Below are positions 57,246 to 64,000 of a DNA stretch of 64,000 nt, piece after piece (the first letter of the stretch is position 1; each line of letters starts with the position of its first letter). The stretch lies in assembly GCF_006442795.2 (NCBI RefSeq), contig NZ_CP083956.1:5557501-5621500 (forward strand), written 5' to 3'. The notes below the pieces were generated by a model, which ran no database searches, was not told the DNA's origin, and saw only the letters and a list, made by a program, of their open reading frames with translations. Source of the stretch: Mesorhizobium sp. B1-1-8. Lineage in GTDB: Bacteria; Pseudomonadota; Alphaproteobacteria; Rhizobiales; Rhizobiaceae. Both the position numbers and the translations under genes were made by a program.

Positions 57246-57863
57246 GTGTTTTCTCAAACCAGGATTTTTCTATCAGCGGCTGCCATTGCCGCAAGTCTCA
57301 ACGGAGCGGCGGCGGCCGCCGATCTCACGCCCGCTTACAATGATCCGCCCGCCTTCCAGTGGAGCGGCGCCTATGTCGGCGTGCATGGCGGAACCGCCTT
57401 CACGAAAATGCCCAACCCGTTCGCCGACAGGAACGGCTTCAGCGGCGGCGTGCAGGGCGGCTACAACATCCAGACCGGGCCGGCCGTGTTCGGCGCCGAG
57501 CTCGAGGGCTCCTATCTCGGCGGCGCCAGGCATGATGTCGAGGGCGGCAAGATCAAGGAGAAGTGGCGCTCCGCAGCCAAAGCCAGGGCAGGCCTTTCCT
57601 TCGACCAGACGCTTGTTTTCGGCACTGCCGGCGTCGCCGTGACCACATACGGCAAGGGCGACGGCGTGCGCGACACCGACAGCCGCAAGCTTGGCTACCT
57701 GGTGGGCGGCGGCATCGAGCAGGCTTTTGCCGGCGGCCTCTCCGCCAAGATCGAATACGACTACATCCGCACGCCCAATGTGGAAACGAGATCGGTCCTC
57801 GGCACGGCGAAGACCGATATAGGCAGCCAGGAACTGAAGGCCGGTCTCAATTACCGCTTCTAG
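57246..57863 (+). CDS. Outer-membrane beta-barrel protein (Omp25/RopB-like)
   Basis: A 205-residue porin-family protein. A signal peptide (FLSAAAIAASLNGAAAAADL) precedes a mature start PAFQWSGAYVGVHGG, then alternating beta strands with GAELEGSYLGGARHD, ARAGLSFDQTLVFGTAGVAV and a terminal aromatic AGLNYRF typical of barrels inserted by BamA. It resembles the Omp25/Omp31 group of rhizobia and Brucella. GTG 57246 is the start: GGAG lies seven bases upstream. The stop codon is part of the following palindromic repeat. Confidence 0.88.
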   Translation: MFSQTRIFLSAAAIAASLNGAAAAADLTPAYNDPPAFQWSGAYVGVHGGTAFTKMPNPFADRNGFSGGVQGGYNIQTGPAVFGAELEGSYLGGARHDVEGGKIKEKWRSAAKARAGLSFDQTLVFGTAGVAVTTYGKGDGVRDTDSRKLGYLVGGGIEQAFAGGLSAKIEYDYIRTPNVETRSVLGTAKTDIGSQELKAGLNYRF

Positions 57864-57912
57864 AGCATGATCCCGAAAAGTGGGAACCGGTTTTCGGACA
57901 ACGATCATGCTC
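57863..57912. repeat. Dispersed palindromic repeat, family C
   Basis: Perfect ten-base arms GAGCATGATC and GATCATGCTC enclose CCCGAAAAGTGGGAACCGG...TTCGG. It begins on the last base of the outer-membrane protein stop codon and may end its transcription. It resembles family B in layout (GCATG plus CCCGAAA) and is a known type of rhizobial intergenic repeat. Confidence 0.8.
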
Positions 57913-58136
57913 CAACAAAGAGTTAGACCGCGATGGCGATTCAACGAAACGTCATCACGGTCTAGGTCCCGGCACGGCCGCAAAGCAGTTTCCCGTGGCG
58001 GTTTCCCGCCGATCTCCACCACGGGAAGCTGCCTCTCTGCGACGCTCCTATGCAGCCGCGGCCGCTCGGGGCCGCGTAATGTCGGGGCAATTTTCGTGGC
58101 CTAGATGCAACTCGCCTTCAAGCAGGAAATCAGACC

Positions 58137-58526
58137 ATGTCCATCTCAATCACGGGCCCTAGATGGGCTCCGAGAGCCTTCCTTGCCGCAGCATTGCTGG
58201 CAGTCTCGGCTTGCGCCTCCGACATCATGAAGAACTATGTCGGACAACCCGTCGAGTCGGTTATCCTCGACTACGGTCCGCCGACGGCGATCGTCGATCT
58301 CGGCACGGGCGAGCGCGCCTATCAGTGGCGCAAGATATCCACCAATGCGGTTTCCGGCACGTCGAGCGGCGAGGTGCATCATACCAAGCACGGCACCGAG
58401 TATGAGGTGACCGAGACGCCGGGCTATGTCGAACGCCAGGAATGTTTTTACACATTCTACGCCCGCTCTTCGGGCGGCCGCTGGTTCATCACCAATTTCC
58501 GCAAGCCGAAGCTGGAATGCGAATGA
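58137..58526 (+). CDS. Small lipoprotein of unknown function
   Basis: A 129-residue protein with a lipoprotein signal (FLAAALLAVSACASDI; lipobox VSAC with Cys near residue 26). The mature part starts DIMKNYVGQPVESVILDYGP, a layout often seen in small periplasmic lipoproteins of the SmpA/OmlA-like size class, and has two Cys (QECF and LECE). AGGA lies about ten bases before ATG 58137. It precedes the two-component genes by 93 bases on the same strand, but a functional link is not shown. Confidence 0.78.
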   Translation: MSISITGPRWAPRAFLAAALLAVSACASDIMKNYVGQPVESVILDYGPPTAIVDLGTGERAYQWRKISTNAVSGTSSGEVHHTKHGTEYEVTETPGYVERQECFYTFYARSSGGRWFITNFRKPKLECE

Positions 58527-58619
58527 GCCCACCACAGGCGGCAGGCTGGCTCTTGCCGAGTCCCGGTCAACGCGTTACCCGCGGCGGCAACCAGCCGCTT
58601 CGATGACGGAGACTGCAAA

Positions 58620-59294
58620 ATGCGTATCCTGCTGATCGAAGACGAGCCGGAAATGGCGTCCGTGCTCAAGACCGCGCTGGAGCGACAGGACATCATCGTC
58701 GACCGGAGCTCGACGCTTGCCGACGCCGAAATGATGGCGAGGGTCGGAAGCTATGACGCGATGATCCTCGACCGCCGTCTGCCGGACGGCGAAGGACTAA
58801 GCCTCATCCCACGCCTGCGCGACATGAACATCGACACGCCGGTGATCGCACTGACGGCGATGGGCGGACTTGAGGATCGCGTCAGCGGACTGAATGCCGG
58901 CGCCGACGATTACATGGTCAAGCCCTTCGCCACCGAAGAGCTGGTGGCACGGCTTCGCGCGCTGCACCGGCGCCAGTTCAGCTTGCGCGCCGACCGGATC
59001 GAGGTCGGCCGCCTTGTTTACGATTTCCGCCATCGCGAGGCGCTGGTGGACGAACGGGCGCTCGACCTGCCCCGGCGCGAGCGTCTGGTGCTTGAAACGC
59101 TTGTCCGCCGGCATGGCCGGACGATCATGCGCGGAACCCTGGAGGACGCCGTCTACGCGCTGGACGACGAGATCGGCTCCAACGCGCTCGACGCCCATAT
59201 CTCCAGGCTGCGCCGCAAGCTCGAGGACGTCACCGCAGGCATCGAGATCCGAGCCATCCGCAACATCGGCTATCTGCTCAGGGCCCTGCCATGA
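58620..59294 (+). CDS. OmpR-family response regulator
   Basis: A 224-residue regulator. The receiver has LIEDEPEMAS, phospho-acceptor Asp51 in MILDRRLPDG and the conserved Lys in DYMVKPFATEELVARLRAL; the winged helix-turn-helix ends with HISRLRRKLED and RNIGYLL. It resembles QseB/TctD/PhoP-type regulators; targets are unknown. GGAG about eight bases before ATG 58620. The ATGA overlap with the kinase gene makes the pair certain. Confidence 0.92.
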   Translation: MRILLIEDEPEMASVLKTALERQDIIVDRSSTLADAEMMARVGSYDAMILDRRLPDGEGLSLIPRLRDMNIDTPVIALTAMGGLEDRVSGLNAGADDYMVKPFATEELVARLRALHRRQFSLRADRIEVGRLVYDFRHREALVDERALDLPRRERLVLETLVRRHGRTIMRGTLEDAVYALDDEIGSNALDAHISRLRRKLEDVTAGIEIRAIRNIGYLLRALP

Positions 59295-60724
59295 GGCAAC
59301 GGCGACCGCGTTCGCTGCAATGGGTGCTGGTGCGGCGGCTGATCCTGCTGCAAGCGGCCATGCTTGCCATCTTCATCGCGCTTTGCGCGGCGGCGCTGTG
59401 GATCGCCAACCCGAGGTTGCTGGTCGACAACGAGGCCGCTGTGGCGGCGCTGAGAGACGCCATCGATCGCAATAGCGACGGCACGCTGGTCGTGCACGAG
59501 ACGGAGGCGTTGAGACAGTTCCGAAAGAGCTTCCCGCACGTCTGGTACATCATTCGCGACAAGACCGGACAGAGCATCCGCTCCGGTGCTGTGCCGGATA
59601 TTTACACCGGCGCGCCCGGCGCGCTGTTGGGCACGGTCGATCATGCCACGCTCGAGCTCGCCAGGGACGACCTTCGCCCGGAAGCCTATGTCGAGAACAC
59701 CGCGACCAAAGCCGGGCCGGTCCAGATCATCGGAGCCACCCGCTCGTCGCGAGAGCAGACCGACGGGGTGGAAGTTAACATCTCGGCGACAGTCGACGTC
59801 GCCCGCAATCCCGACGGCAGCCGCAACTGGCAGCGGGCCTTGCCGGCGCTGGCGCTGCTGATCGCGATCCTGCTTTTGCCCATTGCGGTGGTGATGGGCA
59901 TCACCACGCTGGTGACGACGCCGGCAGTGGTGCGCAGGTCGTTTGCCGGCCTCGTCGACACCGCCGATCAGGCAGCCCGTATCGACATCAACACGCGAGG
60001 CATGCAACTGCCCGTCCAGCGCGTGCCGCAGGAGATCGCGCCGATGGTCCAGGCTTTCAACCAGACGCTCGCCCGGCTAGCTCATGGCTATGACCGCCAC
60101 AACCGTTTCCTGACCGATGCCGCGCATGAATTGCGCACGCCGATCGCCATCTTGCGCACCCGCGCCGAACTGCTCAGGAAGGAACCCGAGAGCGAGCGTC
60201 TGCTGCAGGATATCGAACGGCTGTCGCATCTGGCACAGCAATTGCTCGATCACCAGATGCTCGAGCGGCCTGCCGACGAGCGCCAGGTGGTCGATCTCTG
60301 CGACCTCGCCCGCAGGGTGGTCGCCGACTTCGCGCCCTTGGCCATCGAGGCGGGCTACGACCTCGCCTTCGAGCCGTCGGCCGGTACGGTCTGTGTCGAG
60401 GCAAACGGCCTGCAGATCGAGCGCGCCCTGGCAAACCTGATGCGCAACGCCATCGATCACGGCGGCGGTGCCGGGACGATCACTGTGGCGGCCGACGAGA
60501 GCGGGGGCATCGAGGTCCGCGACGAGGGGCCGGGCATTCCGCTGGAAGAGCAGGAAAATGTGTTCCAGCCGTTCTACCGCCTGCAGCCGCTTTCCCGCGG
60601 AGCGGGCCTCGGCCTCAATCTCGCCCGGCAGATCGCCCAGTTGCATGACGGCACGGTCAGGATTGTGAACGGCGCGTGGCGTGGCGCCCGCGTGCGCATG
60701 GAGCTGCCCGTGCTGCAGCGGTGA
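59291..60724 (+). CDS. OmpR-partner sensor histidine kinase
   Basis: A 477-residue membrane kinase. Two helices (about 14-37 and about 190-213) bracket a periplasmic sensing part of about 150 residues; HAMP-like linker, His279 in DAAHELRTPIAILRTR, N box ALANLMRNAIDHGG, and DEGPGIPLEEQ with GLGLNLARQI follow. It should phosphorylate the regulator at 58620. The signal is not evident; the sensor part is not a known domain to me. Confidence 0.91.
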   Translation: MRQRRPRSLQWVLVRRLILLQAAMLAIFIALCAAALWIANPRLLVDNEAAVAALRDAIDRNSDGTLVVHETEALRQFRKSFPHVWYIIRDKTGQSIRSGAVPDIYTGAPGALLGTVDHATLELARDDLRPEAYVENTATKAGPVQIIGATRSSREQTDGVEVNISATVDVARNPDGSRNWQRALPALALLIAILLLPIAVVMGITTLVTTPAVVRRSFAGLVDTADQAARIDINTRGMQLPVQRVPQEIAPMVQAFNQTLARLAHGYDRHNRFLTDAAHELRTPIAILRTRAELLRKEPESERLLQDIERLSHLAQQLLDHQMLERPADERQVVDLCDLARRVVADFAPLAIEAGYDLAFEPSAGTVCVEANGLQIERALANLMRNAIDHGGGAGTITVAADESGGIEVRDEGPGIPLEEQENVFQPFYRLQPLSRGAGLGLNLARQIAQLHDGTVRIVNGAWRGARVRMELPVLQR

Positions 60725-60779
60725 GGGCCTTGCTTTGCCGATTGCCTGAGGCCCGGCCATCATGGTAACGAGGGCTCGC

Positions 60780-60853
60780 GCGGGTATGATGTAATGGTAG
60801 CTTGTCAGCTTCCCAAGCTGAACGCGCGGGTTCGATTCCCGCTACCCGCTCCA
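60780..60853 (+). tRNA. tRNA-Gly (anticodon CCC)
   Basis: Acceptor arms GCGGGTA and TACCCGC pair; the anticodon stem TCAGC/GCTGA encloses TTCCCAA with anticodon CCC; GGTTCGATTCC is the T arm; CCA is encoded. The tRNA ends at 60853. No duplicated tRNA end was seen nearby to mark an integrated element. Confidence 0.95.
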
Positions 60854-61080
60854 TCACCTGGCTCACCACGATATCGACGGCCGCCAGCGCGGCGGCGGGC
60901 TGCGCGTTTCCTTTGATGCGTTCGGGTTCCTGACATTTGTCGGATTTGCGTGTTGGGCAATCACCACCGGTCTCGCCGGCGCAGGCTCATGGATATTGGC
61001 CGACTAATTGCGAAAAGGAACTACATAGGCCGTCCCGCGTCATAGATGCAGGTTCCTGTCGCAGTCCGGGAGTGACATCG

Positions 61081-62085
61081 ATGATCAGGCTTCTTCTCGT
61101 CGTTGCAGCAGTCCTGGCATTCGCATCCGGCGGAACCAGGGCGGCCAAGCTGGACGCCGGTGCGGTCAATCAGGCCCAATTCGCCGCCGGCGAACCGAAG
61201 GGCGTCAATCCGATGGTGCTCAAAGCGCAGATTCTTCTGGATCGCGCGCGCTTCTCGCCGGGTCTGATCGACGGCCGTCTTTCGGAGAACTTTACCAAGG
61301 CCGTCGGGGCCTTTCAGGCGGCGAACGGCCTTCAGTCCGACGGCAAGCTCACATCGGAGACGTGGGATAAGCTTGCGGCAACTTACTCCGGCCCCGTGTT
61401 GGTAACATATGAGGTGACGCGAAAGGATTTGCGCGGGCCCTTCACCAGGCGCATTCCGGCTCGCATGGAGAGGATGGCCCATTTGCGGCGGCTCGGCTAT
61501 CGAAACGCGCGAGAGAAGCTGGCGGAGCGCTTCCATATCAGCGAGCAGTTGCTGGGGATGCTGAACCCCAAAACCGGATTCAGGAATGCCGGCACCAGCC
61601 TGGTGGTGCCTGACGTCGGCCGGGGTGATCCTCCTGCCGCCATTGCAGAGGCCGAGGTCGACAAGGGAGCCCGCCTGGTGCGCGTTCTCGATGCTTCAGG
61701 CAAATGGCTGGCTGTCTACCCCGCCTCGATCGGCAGCGATGAGAAGCCGGCGCCGAGCGGTACGGCTGAGGTCAAACGTGTGGTGCACAACCCCACTTAC
61801 CACTATGATCCGGATTTCGCTTTCAAAGGCGTGAAGACCAAGCGCCCCTTCACCATCGCTGCCGGGCCAAACAATCCCGTGGGATCAGTTTGGATCGATC
61901 TCTCTATCGAAAGCTACGGCATTCACGGCACGCCCGAACCCGGCAAGATCGGCGCCACGTTCTCACATGGATGCATTCGATTGACCAACTGGGATGCAGA
62001 GGACCTCGCCTCCATGGTGAAGCAGGGCACCAAGGTCGCGTTCAAGGATGAGATAGCGCAAGGCAGCGACGAGCCCGCTCCGTAG
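61081..62085 (+). CDS. L,D-transpeptidase (YkuD) with peptidoglycan-binding domain
   Basis: A 334-residue cell-wall enzyme that forms 3-3 cross-links or attaches proteins to peptidoglycan. A Sec-type signal ([18 protein letters not shown]) is followed by a PG_binding_1 domain (about 45-100, with [21 protein letters not shown]) and the catalytic domain; the nucleophile is Cys298 in SHGCIRLTN, preceded by [12 protein letters not shown] 61081 follows GGGAG at eight bases and the signal begins at once; the frame from 60937 has no such support. It acts in the periplasm. Confidence 0.92.
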   Translation: MIRLLLVVAAVLAFASGGTRAAKLDAGAVNQAQFAAGEPKGVNPMVLKAQILLDRARFSPGLIDGRLSENFTKAVGAFQAANGLQSDGKLTSETWDKLAATYSGPVLVTYEVTRKDLRGPFTRRIPARMERMAHLRRLGYRNAREKLAERFHISEQLLGMLNPKTGFRNAGTSLVVPDVGRGDPPAAIAEAEVDKGARLVRVLDASGKWLAVYPASIGSDEKPAPSGTAEVKRVVHNPTYHYDPDFAFKGVKTKRPFTIAAGPNNPVGSVWIDLSIESYGIHGTPEPGKIGATFSHGCIRLTNWDAEDLASMVKQGTKVAFKDEIAQGSDEPAP

Positions 62086-62252
62086 GCGCTGCGTTTTCGG
62101 TGTAGCTGAACTGCCTCAATATCGCGCATTGCACGAGGTGACCTGACAACGCGAGACTTCACCGATGCCAAACCCTGCGATCGGGCGGCCGATGAGCACG
62201 CATCTTCGCCAAGTCCGACAAGAAGGGACCCGCGATTGCCCGATCGACGACC

Positions 62253-62293
62253 TAATCCAGCATGGCCACCCCGGGGGCGGCCATGCTGGATTA
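62253..62293. terminator. Strong 15-base inverted repeat between convergent genes
   Basis: TAATCCAGCATGGCC and GGCCATGCTGGATTA are perfect 15-base arms 11 bases apart, centred on ACCCCGGGGGC. It lies just past the stop of the protamine-like gene and 170 bases past the transpeptidase. It can act as a two-way terminator, though no T-run follows; a repeat of some other origin is possible. Confidence 0.65.
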
Positions 62294-62301
62294 CCAATGC
62301 T

Positions 62302-62661
62302 CTAGAGCCAGAAGCCGACCCAGACGCGGCGGCGCCAGCAGCGGACATGGCGCCGGCCATAGCGCCAGTAGCGACGGCAGACCCTTCTCCAGACGTGCCG
62401 GCGGCGGTAGTACCGATGGCGGTAGTGCCGATGGCGATAGTACCGATCATGGTAGTATCGACGGCGGTAGTATTGAACCGGCTGCAGCGGATCGGCCTGG
62501 TCATCCTCCTCGTAGATGGCCGGATCCGGCTTGTCCAACTCATCCAGAATTCCGTTGCCGTTGGGGATCCCGGCAGCCGCCTTGCCGGTTCCGGCGAGAC
62601 TTGCGAATGCTGCTGCCCCGGCAATGCCAAGCATTCCAGTCAGAAACAACCGACGTTCCAT
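62302..62661 (-). CDS. Exported Tyr/Arg/His-rich protamine-like protein
   Basis: A 119-residue protein. MERRLFLTGMLGIAGAAAFA looks like a twin-arginine export signal. After an acidic/Pro segment (LDKPDPAIYEEDDQADP) the last 50 residues are almost only Tyr, Arg, His and Trp, in degenerate repeats such as YRHRHYRHRYYRRRH, plus two Cys. No catalytic motif is visible. Similar sequences in rhizobia are sometimes named protamine-like by composition; that is not a function. GGGAGG lies five bases before ATG 62661. Its DNA has 18-base-type repeats. Confidence 0.7.
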   Translation of the reverse strand: MERRLFLTGMLGIAGAAAFASLAGTGKAAAGIPNGNGILDELDKPDPAIYEEDDQADPLQPVQYYRRRYYHDRYYRHRHYRHRYYRRRHVWRRVCRRYWRYGRRHVRCWRRRVWVGFWL

Positions 62662-62765
62662 GGAGACCTCCCGAGCTGTTAGCATCGGCAGTTCGATCCC
62701 TCACCCGAAACAGGCTCCAGCGAGCCGCCGATCGATTTGAACGCGCAGGTAGCATTCTCGTTCCA

Positions 62766-63755
62766 TTAGCCCACTTCGCGCAAAATGAAATCGTGCAGCA
62801 TTTTGGCGGCCGGCGAGAGCGCACGGTTCTTTATGGTTATCAAACTGTAAGGCCTGACCTCGATATCGAACTCGGTCTGCACGACGTCGATGGCGCCGGC
62901 CAGCCCGTCTGACCCCTGGATGAACTTGGCCACCTGGACCGACACCGGCGCGATGGCGTCGGACTGTGCCACCATCACCAGCGTCAGCAGCAGCGAAGAG
63001 GTGTTGAGGATGCGGTCCGGAAGCGCGATGTTGCGGTTGAGGAAATTGCTCTCCATCGCCTGGCGCAATGGCGAGCCGCCGGACTGGAAGACCCAGTCAT
63101 AGGCCGCCGTCTGCTCCAGCCGCACCATCTTGCCGCTGGCCAGCGGGTGGCCGCGGCGCACGATCAGGCAAGCCTTCTCGACACCGATGACGCGCGATTC
63201 GAACAGCCGCGGATTGAGATCGTCGGGAATACGGGCGATGATGAAATCGTGGCGCGATGCGATCAGCTCGCGGGCCAGCACATTCGAGGTCTCGACCTGC
63301 ATGGTGATCTCGATGCGCGGATAGATGCGGCGGATCTCGCGGATCGCCGGCACCGCGAGCTCGATGGCCGGCGCCGTCACCGCGCCCAGGAACACCGAGC
63401 CGCCTTTGCCGGCCTTGAGCTCGGAAATCTCGCGGTCGGCCTCGCGCATTTCGAGCAGGATCGAGCGGGCCCGCCTGGCCAGCGCCTGGCCGTAAGGGGT
63501 CAGCGTTACGCCGCGCGGCAGCCGCTCGCATAGCTTCACGGCGAGCACCGCCTCCATCTCGGCGATCATGCGCGAGGCGGCGGGCTGCGATATGTTCATG
63601 ACCTGGGCAGCGGCGCTTACCCGTCCGTGATCGTCGAGCGCGGCGATCATGCGCATGTGGCGCAGGCTCAGGCCGCTGCGCAGGAGTGTTTCGCCGCCTC
63701 CCGGCAATTTCTCGTAACCGCCCGAGATTGCATCTGGATCACGCAATGCCGCCAT
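62766..63755 (-). CDS. LysR-family transcriptional regulator
   Basis: A 329-residue LysR protein with an unusual 30-residue head before the DNA-binding part. The helix-turn-helix is GRVSAAAQVMNISQPAASRM (about 44-63), followed by a canonical effector domain (GSVFLGAVTAPAIELAVPAI). The extended head and overall pattern recall sugar-responsive LysR proteins such as GbpR, but that is a loose comparison. The gene is oriented away from the window end; its divergent target would start beyond 64000 or just before it. Confidence 0.87.
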   Translation of the reverse strand: MAALRDPDAISGGYEKLPGGGETLLRSGLSLRHMRMIAALDDHGRVSAAAQVMNISQPAASRMIAEMEAVLAVKLCERLPRGVTLTPYGQALARRARSILLEMREADREISELKAGKGGSVFLGAVTAPAIELAVPAIREIRRIYPRIEITMQVETSNVLARELIASRHDFIIARIPDDLNPRLFESRVIGVEKACLIVRRGHPLASGKMVRLEQTAAYDWVFQSGGSPLRQAMESNFLNRNIALPDRILNTSSLLLTLVMVAQSDAIAPVSVQVAKFIQGSDGLAGAIDVVQTEFDIEVRPYSLITIKNRALSPAAKMLHDFILREVG

Positions 63756-64000
63756 AGTTTCTCAGCCGCTCCACCAGTTTCCGTTGCGCCATAAGCCATA
63801 CCGGCTTCGATATAGCAACCACCAGAGATCGCATTTGACAGTTATATCAAAGGGACACACCCTTCGCGCGTTCCGAGACGTAACGATCGGTGACGAGCAA
63901 AATCGTATCGATTAAAACAACGTCGCGGGGCCGATTGGGAGGATACCGGAGATCGATAAAGCCGACAGTGGCGCGCCAGCGCTCCTTGTCGACTGCGCGG

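Noticed and set aside
60780..60853. tRNA-Gly as attachment site of an integrated element
   Set aside because: No duplicated 3-prime tRNA end and no integrase were found on either side in this window.
62388..62480. Short repeats that might be a CRISPR array
   Set aside because: Units are in-frame degenerate codons of Tyr, Arg and His without constant spacers.
63890..64000. GTG-initiated partial gene at the right edge
   Set aside because: No ribosome-binding site at proper spacing and no recognisable protein sequence in 37 codons; listed only as a possibility.

Overview
The window is GC-rich alphaproteobacterial DNA, most likely a chromosomal segment of a rhizobium of the Mesorhizobium type. 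The basis for this is a DctABD dicarboxylate-uptake system with a sigma-54 promoter, a rhaDI / rhaRSTPQUK rhamnose locus in the order known from Rhizobium leguminosarum, ALA synthase (HemA), and dispersed palindromic repeats of the kind common in rhizobial intergenic regions. The species is inferred, not shown.

Layout. 1-149: end of a LuxR-type regulator. 380-11066: a surface-polysaccharide cluster made of two minus-strand operons (GT4 - Wzy/ligase - asparagine-synthase-like amidotransferase - GumC/Wzz-like co-polymerase, and Wzx flippase - GT2) with an A+T-richer SAM methyltransferase on the plus strand between them. 11472-17906: a secretion island with a glycosidase-like RTX protein, divergent type I secretion ABC and membrane-fusion genes, and a small secreted protein. 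18059-19399: pseudouridine synthase and histidine phosphatase. 19533-24316: dctA divergent from dctB-dctD. 24555-26721: small membrane protein and Tat-exported gamma-glutamyltranspeptidase. 26979-37797: complete L-rhamnose locus. 37958-43589: dadA, galE, hemA, an aminotransferase and mscL.

43828-52161: a 1161-residue PutP-type hybrid histidine kinase, TetR/O-methyltransferase and LysR/MFS divergent pairs, and a LuxR-family response regulator. 52252-56851: small secreted protein, DUF952 protein, pyrD, MATE exporter, histone-deacetylase-family hydrolase and a small membrane protein. 57246-60724: outer-membrane beta-barrel, lipoprotein and an OmpR-type two-component pair. 60780-64000: tRNA-Gly(CCC), an L,D-transpeptidase, a Tat-exported Tyr/Arg/His-rich protamine-like protein and a LysR regulator.

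How the genes work together. The polysaccharide genes supply assembly, polymerisation, length control and flipping of a surface glycan, but no priming transferase or outer-membrane exporter is present here. The RTX protein lacks an N-terminal signal and is the obvious client of the divergent type I exporter. DctB/DctD sense C4-dicarboxylates and drive dctA from a near-perfect -24/-12 promoter with upstream palindromes. RhaR probably controls both arms of the rhamnose locus through the palindrome-rich 30469-30656 gap; RhaSTPQ import the sugar, RhaU mutarotates it, and RhaI, RhaK and RhaD degrade it.

I found no CRISPR array, rRNA, transposase or prophage. The points most worth a second look are the co-polymerase with three degraded nucleotide-binding motifs, the amidotransferase inside the glycan operon, the glycosidase-RTX/T1SS island and the protamine-like exported protein.
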